Positions 45,584-58,300 of a stretch of 64,000 nt of DNA are shown here, in pieces; position 1 is the stretch's first letter, and each line of letters opens with the position of its first letter. Source of the stretch: Anaeramoeba ignava (taxonomy: Eukaryota > Metamonada > Anaeramoebidae); contig JAPDFW010000059.1 of the NCBI GenBank assembly GCA_028826165.1, forward strand, positions 695,001 through 759,000, read 5' to 3'. Position numbers and translations under genes: made by a program. The notes beneath the pieces were generated by a model that was given only the letters and a program-made list of their open reading frames with translations, was not told where the DNA came from and made no database searches.

Positions 45584-48500
45584 TTAACGATGAATCTTAC
45601 AAGCAATATCAATATTAAAAGAAGGAACTTGAAAAATAATGAAAAGATTTTCAACTTTGCAATTGAAAATTTGATGAATTAATTTGCCTGAAAAAGTATC
45701 ATAAATATCAATAATATAATCATTATAATCAATTAAATCAGTTTGAATTTTAATTTGAAAAGAATCAACTGTATTAACTGGTAAATGTTCTTGATAATTA
45801 TTCCACCATGTATTATTTACATTTTGAATCCAAATTAATGCTAAATTTTCTGTAGAAATTCCATAAGGATGAACTGAATTAGGAACTTCAGAAAAAATAC
45901 AAATATTCCAAAAATTTTTGTTGAATTCAATCCCTTCAACAAATTCTGCTAATGGTTTATAAAGTGGATAAAGGTTTTGTGGAGCTATATATGAATCCCA
46001 CCACTAAATTCAATTTTAAATCAATTTTAAATCAATTTTAAATCAATTTTAAATCAATTTTAAATCAATTTTAAATCAATTTTAAATCAACTTTAAATCA
46101 ATTTTAAATCAATTTTATATCAATTTTATATCAATTTTAAATCAATTTTAAATCAATTTTATATCAATTTTATATCAATTTTATATCAATTTTATATCAA
46201 TTTTAAATTAATTTTAAATCAATTTTAAATCAATTTTATATCAATTTTAAATCAATTTTAAATCAATTTTAAATCAATTTTAAATCAATTTTAAATCAAT
46301 TTTAAATCAATTTTATATCAATTTTAAATCAATTTTATATCAATTTTATATCAATTTTATATTAATTTTATATCAATTTTATATCAATTTTATATCAATT
46401 TTATATCAATTTTATATCAATTTTAAATCAATTTTAAATCAATTTTAAATCAATTTTAAATCAATTTTATATTAATTTTATATCAATTTTAAATCAATTT
46501 TAAATCAATTTTATATCAATTTTAAATCAATTTTATATCATTTTTAAATCAATTTTATATCAATTTTAAATCAATTTTATATCAATTTTAAATCAATTTT
46601 AAATCAATTTTAAATCAATTTTAAATCAATTTTAAATCAATTTTATATCAATTTTAAATCAATTTTATATCAATTTTAAATCTATTTTATATCAATTTTA
46701 TATCAATTTTAAATCAATTTTATATCAATTTTATATCAATTTTAAATAAATTTTAAATAAATTTTATATCAATTTTAAATCAATTTTAAATCAATTTTAA
46801 ATCAATTTTAAATCAATTTTAAATCAATTTTATATCAATTTTAAATCAATTTTAAATAAATTTTAAATTAATTTTATATCAATTTTATATTAATTTTAAA
46901 TCAATTTTATATCAATTTTAAATCAATTTTATATCAATTTTAAATCAATTTTATATTAATTTTATATCAATTTTATATCAATTTTATATCAATTTTTATA
47001 TCAATTTTTATATCAATTTTATATCAATTTTATATTAATTTTAAATCAATTTTAAATCAATTTTAAATCAATTTTATATCAATTTTAAAATCAATTTTTA
47101 TATCAATTTTAAATCAATTTTATATCAATTTTATATCAATTTTAAATCAATTTTAAAATTAATTTTTATATCAATTTTATATCAATTTTATATCAATTTT
47201 ATATCAATTTTAAATCAATTTTATATTAATTTTAAATCAATTTTATATCAATTTTATATTAATTTTTATATCAATTTTAAATCAATTTTTATATCAATTT
47301 TATATTAATTTTTATATCAATTTTAAATCAATTTTATATCAATTTTATATCAATTTTATATCAATTTTATATCAATTTTAAATCAATTTTATATCAATTT
47401 TTTATATCAATTTTAAATCAATTTAAATAAATTTTAAATCAATTTTAAATATTTCAATTTTATATCAATTTTATATCAATTTTATATCAATTTTATATCA
47501 ATTTTATATCAATTTTAAATCAATTTTAAATCAATTTTATATCAATTTTAAATCAATTTTAAATCAATTTTATATCAATTTTATATCAATTTTAAATCAA
47601 TTTTAAATTAATTTTATATCAATTTTAAATCAATTTTATATCAATTTTATATCAATTTTAAATCAATTTTAAATTAATTTTATATCAATTTTAAATCAAA
47701 TTTTATATCAATTTTATATCAATTTTAAATCAATTTTAAATTAATTTTAAATCAATTTTAAATCAATTTTAAATCAATTCTAAATGATATAAACAAACCC
47801 AAGTCATAGAAGTTGCAGCTGCTAAAGAACAAAGAGAAGACCAAATTCCATTATGAATATGAATTCCATTTGGGTCTTCAGATCTAGTTTGGTCACCATC
47901 ACCAGAAATTCCAAACTCACCCAAATAAGAAGGTTTAGAAACAGAAAAACGGTTTAAAAGAATAATGGAGTTAACATCCAAAGCAATATCATGAGCTCCA
48001 TAAGAATGAGATTGGGAATAATTCAAAGAATCAAGAGAATAGATTTCATAATTAAGTTCACCAACAGGATTCGAAAAACTTGTTGAAACCATTTGGGGAG
48101 AAATTGAATGCAAATAATTCGCCATTTCTTGATGCCAATTTTTCACATTTAAAAATTGATCTGGATCAGAAAAATTATCAGTAAGATCAACCTCATTGAA
48201 TAGTTCCCAAGCGAAAACAGTGGAACTAAAACCGAACCTAGCAACAATATAACGCAACCGATTGAGGAAAAGCTTTTTTGCTTGATCATTAAAGAAAAAT
48301 TCACTTGCTTGATCTAACGGTCCTCCATTTTGAGCGTTATAGGGGTTAACATCCCAATACGAATAAGGGGGTGTTGATCTATATGAGTTAAATGATTCAA
48401 TGCAAAACATCAAGCGCATCGAAAGCGACTCTGCAAGATCAGTAACATAGTCAAGTCTCCAAGCATCTTCCAGTGAGTATTTTCCAAGTCCTGTTTCCAG

Positions 48501-49145
48501 ATTTTCAAGTGTAAAGGCATCAAAAGGAGAAAGCCACAAACGGGCATAATTTCCTAATCCTTCATTTGCCAGTTCAAAAAACCAAGAATCGTAATCGTAA
48601 GTTTTTTTATTTGTTCCTGACCAACAAACATTTTCACCGATTGGAAAAAAACTTTTGCCAGTCCAACTATCTTCAAAATATTGCAAATTAAATTGAGAAA
48701 CAGAAATTATCCCCCTTTGAGATTGAGGAATTTTGACATTAATAGGTTCACTAGATGAACAAACAACTTCGGTTTTTTTTGATTGATTAAATAAAGATAC
48801 GGCAAATGAAAATTTGCCTGCATAAAAGGGTGTAAATCGTGTTTGGAAACGTGCTATTCCAGTTTCTGTGAGCACTTCTTCCCCATTTCCCCCTTTGGAT
48901 CTTGTGTAATTTTGATACCAGAATGCATCTGCTTGGAACTTCTTGTTTGTTTCAATGTGCGTAAACTCAGTAACTAGTGCTATTGCGCTGTAATTGAATG
49001 GATTGCTTATTGATTTATGTGGATAAATATCAATTATAATTCGACTGTTAATTCCGTTTTCAATTTTTGAAGTACATGTGAATAATTGTGCTCGAATTAA
49101 CGTTATTAAAAATATTATAAAGAATATGTTTTGTATTTGTTTCAT
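45584..49145 (-). CDS. Secreted GH5-like glycoside hydrolase with DUF5060-like N-domain
   Basis: Exons 49145-47799 and 46003-45584 (phase 0), 588 aa. A signal peptide (residues 1-19, IFFIIFLITLIRA) is followed by a beta-sandwich-like N-domain as in DUF5060 proteins, then a TIM-barrel. WELFNEVDL holds the acid/base Glu318, and YLGEFGIS holds the nucleophile Glu410 of clan GH-A. The junction ...TSMTW-WWDSYIAPQNLYPLY matches the usual WWW-D-YI motif at the barrel end and confirms the splice. The likely role is digestion of bacterial or plant polysaccharide; the substrate is unclear. Many homologues I know of are bacterial, so gene transfer is possible. The start lies 84 bp from the divergent C2-TPR gene. 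Confidence 0.82.
46004..47798. repeat. TCAATTTTA(A/T)A 11-bp satellite intron
   Basis: 1.8 kb of 11-bp units, mostly ATCAATTTTAA and ATCAATTTTAT interspersed. It is the longest array in the window and sits inside the glycosidase gene. Confidence 0.92.
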
Positions 49146-49229
49146 TTGAATTGTAAAAAAAAATTAAAAAAAAAATGAAAAAAATTTCATTTCAAAAATT
49201 TCATTTTTTTTTATTAAAATTAAAAATAA

Positions 49230-51164
49230 ATGGAACAAATTGCTAATTTAGATATTGATGGTAAATTCTTTTTTATTAAATTATTTAATAAAAAATTAAA
49301 ATTTTTATCGTTTCTATTTTAGTTTTAGCTGCTCGAAATTTAAGTATTAAGTCTTCAAAAGGTAAAAAAATTAAAATTAAATAAAAATTAAATAAAAATT
49401 AAATTAAATTAAATTAAATAAAAATTAAATAGTTGAAATTAACCCATATGTGATAATATCTATTTATGATAATTTTTACAGAACAAATGTAGTAAAAAAT
49501 ACAACAAGACCAAAATGGAATGTTAAATTTTCAATGTAGATATGCAACACTTTTTATTTATAATATTTATAATATTTATAATATTTATATTTATATTTTA
49601 TATTATATTATTTATAATTATAATATTTATAATATTATTTATATTATTTATATTTATATTTATAATATTTATATTTATAATATTTATATTATTTATATTT
49701 ATATTTATAATATTTATAATATTTATAATATTTATAATATTTATAATATTTATAATATTTATAATATTTATAATATTTATAATATTTATATTATTTATAA
49801 TATTTATTATATTTAGAGATATCCATAACCCATTTTTAAAAATATCTATCGAAGTAAAATCAAGAAATACAAATACAAATATAGAAAATAAAGACCAATT
49901 TATCGGAAAAATAGATATAAACCTTGGATCATTATTCGAAAGGGCAATCACCAAAAATTCTACAGAAATTAAAATACCATTAACTTGGTTTGCAATTTCA
50001 GCAAATCCAAAAGCAATATCATCAAACACAAAAACGGATACAAATTATAAAACAGAATACAACTTTCAAAAAGATCCTCAAATTTTAATGAGAATTTATT
50101 ATAAATTTCCACAAGAATGGAGTCAAGCATATTTTGGATATATATGTATAACTCAAGGATATTTCGAAGATGCAATCCAATCTTTAACTGAAGGGATTCT
50201 GAAAACCAATTCAAAAGATTTTTTGCAAGTCATTTTATATTCTTTAAGAGAAATTTGTTATGAATTAGAAAAAAAATATGAACTGGCAACACATGATATA
50301 CTTCTGGCAATTGAAAGACTTCCAACATGGGGTTATGGTTATTTTCGTACAGCAATTCTTTGTTTATTAAATGGCGAAATTAAAGAAGGAATGGAACAAT
50401 TTCGCAGAGCTCAAGAAAATGAAAAAGATGATCCAGTTTTTAAATTATTATTGAAAAGACTTGAAAATAAAATCAAGAATACAAAATCAATCAAAGCAAA
50501 AGATATGAAGGAGTTTTTATTTCAAAATGAAGAAGATTCTTTTGTTGATTATTTTATTTTTTCGTGTCAAAAATCAATTATTAAATCCTCTTCAATTTTT
50601 CACACTTTGACTTCTCAAAATCAAAATTTATTCACTTCTTCTTTTCCTGATGATTTGCCTGTTTTGGGCTCTTTTATTCAAGATTCAACAATTATTTCAT
50701 CTCCAAAAACATCTTTTGAAATTGAGGAAAAAATTATGAATAATTCTATTCCAAAAAATTCAACTGAAAAAAATCAAATTGAAAATCAAATTGAAAATCA
50801 AATCAAAATACACAAGAAAAATAAAATCAAAAATGAAATCCAAATTCAAGTACAAAATGAACAAGTTTCAAATGAAAACAATGAAAAATTTAATGAATTT
50901 CATCCTAGTTTTTTAACACACAGAAAAAGTTGGCTTAATTTTTTCTCAGTTCCAATTGAAAAAGATGAAACCAATGAAAAAAATATTGAAAATAGAAATG
51001 TTGAAAATAAAAATGTTGAAAATAAAAATATTGAAAATAAAAAATTAAATTCTTCCCAAAATTTATTTAGTCCAAAACCTTCAGAAATTCGAAAAAGAAG
51101 ACTCAAATCTCAAAAAAAAGTCAAAATACAATTTGGAGTTATAGATGATGATGATGATGATTAA
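49230..51164 (+). CDS. C2-domain plus TPR protein
   Basis: Exons 49230-49260, 49323-49361, 49433-49535 and 49817-51164 (phases 1, 1, 2), 506 aa. The C2 domain is assembled across exons: VLAARNLSIKSSK, NPYVIISIYDN, NTTRPKWNVKFS-I-DIHNPFLKISIEV, DQFIGKIDINL. Few acidic calcium ligands are seen, so it may bind lipid or protein without calcium. TPR-like helices follow (AYFGYICITQGYFEDAIQSLTEGIL; ELATHDILLAIERLP; YFRTAILCLLNGEIKEGMEQFRRA). The C-terminus is disordered and Asn-rich, ending in Asp-Asp-Asp-Asp-Asp. No specific family is recognised. Confidence 0.78.
49536..49816. repeat. TTTATAATA 9-bp array intron
   Basis: 281-bp intron of the C2-TPR gene. It stays open in two frames (Ile-Phe repeats), so the hydrophobic N-terminus of the long frame is an artefact. 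Confidence 0.85.
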
Positions 51165-52130
51165 AATTTAAAATTGATTTAAATTGAATTTAAACTGAAT
51201 ATTGAATTGAATTAAATTTGGATTGAATTGATTTAAATTGAATTTAAAATGAATTGAATTTAAATTGAATTGAATTTAAATGAATTGAATTTAAATTGAA
51301 ATGAATTGAAATGAATTGAATTGATTTAAATTGAATTGAATTGAATTGAATTGAATTGAATTAAATTGAATTGAATTGAATTGAATTTGAATTAAATAAT
51401 GAATTTAAATTGAAATTGAATTTGAATTGAATTGAAAATGAATTGAATTGAAAATGAATTGAATTGAATTGAATTTGAATTAAATAATGAATTTAAATTG
51501 AAATTGAATTTGAATTGAATTTGAATTGAATTGAATTGAATTGAAATGAATTGAATTGAAAATGAATTGAATTGAATTGAATTTAAATTGAAAATGAATT
51601 TGGATTGGATTGAATTTAAATTGAATTTGAATTTAAATTGAAAATGAATTGAATTGAAAATGAATTGAATTGAATTGAATTGAATTGAATTGAATTGAAT
51701 TAAATTAGATTGAAAATGAATTGAATTGAATTGAATTGAATTGAATTGAATTTAAATTAAAAATGAATTGAATTAAAAATGAATTGAATTGAATTGAATT
51801 GAATTGAATTGAATTAAATTAGATTGAAAATGAATTGAATTGAATTGAATTGAATTAAATTGAATTTAAATTAAAAATGAATTGAATTAAAAATGAATTG
51901 AATTGAATTGAATTGAATTGAATTGAATTAAATTAAATTGAATTTAAACTGAATTGAATTGGATTGAAAATGAATTGAATTTAAATTGAATTGAATTAAA
52001 TTAGATTGAATTGAATTTAAATTGAAATTGAATTGAATTGAATTGAATTAAATTAGATTGAAAATGAATTGAATTGAATTGAAAATATTAATTTATTTCT
52101 GTTTCTTTTTTAATAAAGATTTCTCAATTC
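51165..52130. repeat. Intergenic GAATT/AAAATGAATT satellite
   Basis: About 0.9 kb between the C2-TPR and BTB-TLDc genes. No gene is seen. Confidence 0.85.
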
Positions 52131-52200
52131 TAAAACAAAAAAAAATTCTCAAAATAATTTTTCATTTTTGGAAAATATTCATTTTTCTCTTTTCAATAAA

Positions 52201-54044
52201 ATGAACAAATCAAATTATTCAGAAACAAACACACTTTCATTAAATTTTGAAGAATTACTCACATCAAAAAATAATTTCAATGATATAAAAATTTTAGTTG
52301 GAGAAGAAGAAAAAAACAATTATAATTGTCACAAAGCAATTCTTTTTTTTCGAAGCAAATTTTTTGCAAATGCATTTGAACAAAACCCAAAAATCACAGA
52401 AATATCATTTAAAAAAATCAATCCCGAAATTATGGAATCAATTTTAAAATATATTTACACTGGAAAAGTGGAAATCAATTCAAATAACATTATAAATTTG
52501 TTTGGAGCAGCAAAATTTTTTTCTCTTGACAAAATTCTTCAATGGTGTGTCGAGAGTATATCTTCTTGGGGGGAATCTATTCAAATCACTTCTGAAAATG
52601 TTTTTTTGTTTTCCGAATTTGCAAGGGAGAACAATTTCAATCAAATAGAAAAAAAATGTTTTCTTTTCATTCTTGATAAAATTGAAGATTTAATTGAAAA
52701 AAACCAATTCTATTTAATTTCAGAGCAATTATTTAATGATATTTTGTTGAATTCCTATTTGAAAATTTCTAATGAATCAAAACTGTTTTATTCAGTTATT
52801 AAATGGGGAAGAGTAAAAACAACTTGTCAAATTTGAACAACGAATTTCAAAAACCGCAACCAAAAGAAGTTCGAGAAACCGTTGCAAATCTTATTCAGAA
52901 AATTAGGTTCTGTGATATTTCAATAACTGATTTAGCACTTATTCAAACATTGGATATTGTTCCTCAAGCACTTATGCTTGAAATTTTTCAATTTCATGGT
53001 TTTCTTGCAGGGAATTTACATAAACAAATCCAAGAAATTAAATCCAAGTATTCTTCAGATGTTTTAGTTTTCCAATCAAGAAAAATTGATAATAATTTTT
53101 CGAATAAAAACCCTTTTGAAAAATCAAATCGAAAATCATTTCAAAATTTAAATCAAAATTTAAATCAAAATTCATTTCAAAATTTAAATCAAAATTCATT
53201 TCAAAATTCATTTCAAAATTCATTTCAAGATTCATTTCAAAATTTAAATCAAAATTCATTTCAAAAACCAAATCAAAAATCAAATCGAATATCAAATCTA
53301 ATATCATTTCAAAATTCAATTCAAAAACCAAATCAAAATTCAAATCAAAATTCATTTCAAAAACCAATTCAAAATTCAAATCAAAAATCAAATCAAAAAT
53401 CAAATCAAAAATCAAATCAAATATCAAATCAAATATCTAATCAAATATCTAATCAAAAATCAAATCAAATATCAAATCAAATATCAAATCAAATATCTGA
53501 TTCAATAATTCTAGCTGCAAATCAAACATTCATTTCAAAAATAAAAGAATGGATCAATGATACTAATTTTTTCACAAATGCAATACTTGGCTTTTCTTTT
53601 TATAGGGATAAACTCCCACAAAATTTACACTCTATTTTTGATGATAAAGGAAAAACACTAGTTATTATTCTAACTGACAAAAACTATATTTTTGGCGGAT
53701 TTACTTCTGTCGGTTGGATTAGTTCTGTGGGCAATAATTATATAACTGATAATTCTGCTTTTTTATTTACTTTGAAAAATCCATCAAATTCTCCTCATCA
53801 AAAATTCGATATCCGAAAAGGAATGGAACAATATGCTCTTCAATATTTTAATAAAGATGGTCCTATTTTCGGAAATTATGAAATTAGAATAAAAGCAAAT
53901 TTGAAAAGTGGTGATTCCAATTTCGGTTGTGCTTATCAACTTCCAAATGGAATGAAGTATAAATCAAAGCAGGCAGAAGAATTTTTTGCTGGATCTTTAA
54001 AAAAATGGAAAATCAAAGATTTAGAGATTTACTTTCTTCAATGA
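52201..54044 (+). CDS. BTB-BACK-TLDc protein
   Basis: The start is ATG 52201, just before a typical N-terminus. BTB: DIKILVGEEEKNNYNCHKAILFFRSKFFANAF...ILKYIYTGKVEI. BACK: the helical region through FYSVIKWG to VRETVANLIQKIRF. An NSFQNLNQ linker (about 53120-53500) follows, then a TLDc domain: LPQNLHSIFDDKGKTLVIILT, IFGGFTSVGWIS, NSAFLFTL, EFFAGSLKKWKIKDLEIYF. This architecture is common in amoebae; BTB-BACK suggests a CUL3 substrate adaptor and TLDc suggests V-ATPase or oxidative-stress functions. A frame break in the A-run 52815-52819 (one A too few) splits BACK; adding one A joins both halves. Confidence 0.85.
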
Positions 54045-54246
54045 TTTTCATTTTGATTTTGGTTTTTATTTTTTGAAATAAATTAAAAAAAAAAAACCAA
54101 AAAATTTTTTTGCTTTTTATTCCAAAATAATTCTCAAAAAATATTCCAATTTTTCTTCCTCTTTTTTTTTTAAAATGAAAATTATTTTTTTTTTCCAATA
54201 AAAATACTTTTCATTTTTTTTCTTTTCAAAAAAATTTTTTTTTAAA

Positions 54247-54966
54247 ATGAATGAAATAAATATTAGAAAAATTAATGAACAAATACTTCGTTTTAATGAT
54301 AAAAAATACAAGGAATTAATTATAACAATTTCTTTAGCACAACTTTTTGAATGGGATACAAAAAATAATCAATGGGTATTTTTAATAAAAAAATGGCAAA
54401 AAAAAAAGAAAAAAATCGGAAAAAAAAAAATTCAATTTGAAAAAAAATTTAAATTCATTTAGAAATTTTCTGGAATTAAAGGACCTCTTTTTCTTTATGA
54501 AAGACAACCTAAAATTTTAAATCCTAATAAAAAACAATTTGCATTTCAAATTTTAAATCAAAATTCAGAATCAAATCAAGTTAATTATTTAGAAACAATA
54601 AAATCAAATTTTAATTTGAAAAATGAAGATGAATTTGTATTTTATTCTAAGAAAAATTTCATAAAAGGAATTTATGTTCCGATTCAAAGTCTAAAAAAAG
54701 AATTATTTATAAAATTGAATGAAATTCAACAAAATTTTGAAAAATTAGAAAAACAAGAAAAAATAATTCAAAATAATCAAGCCAATCAAATTCCTCGATT
54801 ATTAACACCAAAAATTATTTCTTCAATGGACAACTTTCCAGAAATATCAAGAAAAGAAAGATTTACTGACTTAACTAAAGAAAAACTGTCTCAGATCATC
54901 AAAAATCTTGCACTAAATGATCAATTTGTGACATATATTTATAACGCTTTAAACAACTATTTATAA
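54247..54966 (+). CDS. DCP1: mRNA-decapping protein DCP1
   Basis: Exons 54247-54375 and 54463-54966 (phase 0), 210 aa. The EVH1-like fold is NEQILRFNDKKYKELIITISLAQLFEWDTKNNQW, then KFSGIKGPLFLYERQ, FAFQILNQN. This matches the DCP1 pattern (V-LY-F...W...I-G-LFVY-R). A shorter C-terminal helix (TDLTKEKLSQIIKNLALNDQFVTYIYNAL) resembles the trimerisation or C-terminal segment of larger DCP1s. DCP1 activates the DCP2 decapping enzyme in P-bodies. Confidence 0.8.
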
Positions 54967-55352
54967 TATCATTTCCTCAATATTTTTTCTATAAGTTGAA
55001 TTCTTGTTTTCTTTTTCTAATATTCTTCTATTCAAACTTTATCTCATTTCATAAATAAAAAGGGAAACCAAATTTTATTTCTCAAACTTATCTTTAAATA
55101 AATTTTATTTAAAATTAATAAAGATTATTTTATTATTGATTAATAAAATTTTTTTAAAATTATTGATTCATTTTGATTTACGAGGGGATTACTGTTAATT
55201 TTTATTAATTTTTTATTAAAATTTTTGGACTAACAAAAAACAAAAAAACAAAAAAAACAAATTTTTTTTTTCATTTTTTTCTTTTTCATTTTTTTCTTCT
55301 TTTTGTTAATTATTATTATAATTTTTTTTTTTAAATTCTTATTCTTTTTAAA
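54967..55352. other. Intergenic region, no gene seen
   Basis: AT-rich, with short unique sequence (around 55180-55200) but no frame or repeat that supports a feature. It presumably holds the DCP1 terminator and the promoter of the next gene. Confidence 0.5.
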
Positions 55353-58300
55353 ATGTCAAATATACATTTATTAAAAAATCGTCAAAAATCAATAAATTTA
55401 TTTGAACAAAATGATAAAAAATCATTTTTTCCAATTACAACAATTAATTCAATTAACGGAACAAGTAAATTTTTATTAAATTTTTCTTACTTTAAAAATT
55501 AAAATTAAAAATTAAAATTAAAATTAAAAATTAAAAATAATTAAAATTTTTTTTTCTTTTTTTCTTTTTTAAGATGCAAATTTAAATCAATGGATAGAAA
55601 CAAAAGAAGGGGATAAAGAAGATATATTTTCAAATGAGTCTGAAAAATTAAACCATTTAAATGAAGCAAAACAAAAATTAATGAAATGGATGGAAAAAGA
55701 TGAAGAAAATAAAGATGATCTTTTTTTAGATGACGATGAAAAAGAAAAACAAAAACAAAAAGAAAAAGCAAATGAATCAAATGAATCAAAACCCAAACTA
55801 AATAGATGGATTGAAACGAATGAAGATGATAAAGATGATATTTTCTTTGATAAACCAAATGAATCAAAATCTAAACTAAATAAATGGATTGAAACAAATG
55901 AAGATGATAAAGATGATATTTTCTTTGATAAACCAAATGAATCAAAACCAAATGAATCAAAAACAAATGAATCAAAAACAAATGAATCAAAAACAAATGA
56001 ATTAAAAACAAATGAATTAAAAACAAATGAATCAAAATCTAAATTAAATAAATGGATTGAAACAAATGAAGATGATAAAGATGATATTTTCTTTGATAAA
56101 CCAAATGAATCAAAACCAAATGAATCAAAAACAAATGAATCAAAACCCAAACTAAATAAATGGATTGAAACAAATGAAGATGATAAAGATGATATTTTCT
56201 TTGATAAAACAAATGAATCAAAATCAAATGAATCAAAACCAAATGAATCAAAACCTAAATTAAATAAATGGATTGAAACAAATGAAGATGATAAAGATGA
56301 TATTTTCTTTGATAAACCAAATGAATCAAAAACAAATGAATTAAAATCAAATGAATCAAAATCTAAATTAAATAGATGTATTGAAACAAATGAAGATGAT
56401 AAAGATGATATTTTCTTTGATAAACCAAATGAATCAAAAACAAATGAATCAAAAACAAATGAATCAAAATCTAAATTAAATAAATGGATTGAAACGAATG
56501 AAGATGATAAAGATGATATTTTCTTTGATAAACCAAATGAATCAAAATCTAAATTAAATAAATGGATTGAAACTAATGAAGATGATAAAGATGATATTTT
56601 CTTTGATAAAACAAATGAATCAAAATCAAATGAATCAAAACCAAATGAATCAAAATCTAAATTAAATAAATGGATTGAAACAAATGAAGATGATAAAGAT
56701 GATATTTTCTTTGATAAACCAAATGAATCAAAAACAAATGAATCAAAATCAAATGAATCAAAACCAAATGAATCAAAATCTAAACTAAATAAATGGATTG
56801 AAACGAATGAAGATGATAAAGATGATATTTTCTTTGATAAAACAAATGAATCAAAATCAAATGAATTAAAAACAAATGAATTAAAACCAAATGAATTAAA
56901 ATCAAATGAATCAAAATCTAAATTAAATAAATGGATTGAAACAAATGAAGATGATAAAGATGATATTTTCTTTGATAAACCAAATGAATCAAAACCAAAT
57001 GAATCAAAAACAAATGAATCAAAATCTAAACTAAATAAATGGATTGAAACAAATGAAGATGATAAAGATGATATTTTCTTTGATAAATCAAATGAATCAA
57101 AACCAAATGAATCAAAATCAAATGAATCAAAACCAAATGAATTAAAAACAAATGAATCAAAACCTAAATTAAATAAATGGATTGAAACAAATGAAGATGA
57201 TAAAGATGATATTTTCTTTGATAAACCAAATGAATCAAAATCAAATGAATCAAAATCTAAATTAAATAAATGGATTGAAACAAATGAAGATGATAAAGAT
57301 GATATTTTCTTTGATAAACCAAAACAAAATCAAGTAACGAATTTATTTGAAAAAAAAAATAAAACAAATTTAAATAAATGGATGGAATCGAGTGATGAAG
57401 ATAAAGATCATCTTTTCTCAGATGAACCAAAAAAAACAAACACAAAAAACGAAAAACAAACAAAAATAAATTTAAACAAATGGATGGAAACAAATGAAAA
57501 TGAAAATAAAGATGAAAATAAAGATAATATATTTTCAGATGAATCAGAAAAAGCAAAATTAAATCAAAATCAAAATCAAAATCAAATCAAGGAAACCAAA
57601 TTTAACTAAATGGATGGAAACAAATGAAAAAAATAAAAACGAGCAACTTCTTCTAAATCAAACAGAAAAAACAAATACAGAAAAAAGTGGAAAATCTAAT
57701 AAAGTAAATTTAAATAAATGGATGGAAAAAAGTGATGAAGATTATGAAATTCTTTCAAATCAAAAAGAAAAAGAAAGAAATTCAAAATCAAAATCAAAAT
57801 CAAAATCAAAATCAAAACAAAATCAAATTCAAATCCAAACTCAAAATCAAAATCAAAATCAAAATCAAAATCAAAATCAAATTCAAAATCAAATTCAAAT
57901 CCAAACTCAAAATCAAAATCAAAATCAAACAAATTTAAATAAATGGATGGAAACAAATGATGAAAAAATTGATATTGTTGGCAATAATAATTTTTTTTCA
58001 GCTAAATCAAATCAAAATCAAAATACAAAGAATCAAATTGAAAAACAAACAAAACCAAATTTAAACAAATGGATGGAAACAAATGAAAATGAAAATGAAA
58101 AACCAAAACAAAAACCAAAAACTTTTCCTAAAATGAAAACAATAACTAAAGACCAATTTGAAAATCAAAATCTAAATCAAAATCAAAATCAAATCAAACA
58201 AAATCAAAATGTACTCAAATTAAATAAATGGATGGAAAAAAATGGAAATGAAAATGAAGATGAAGATGATATTTTCTTTGATGAACCAAATAAATCAAAA

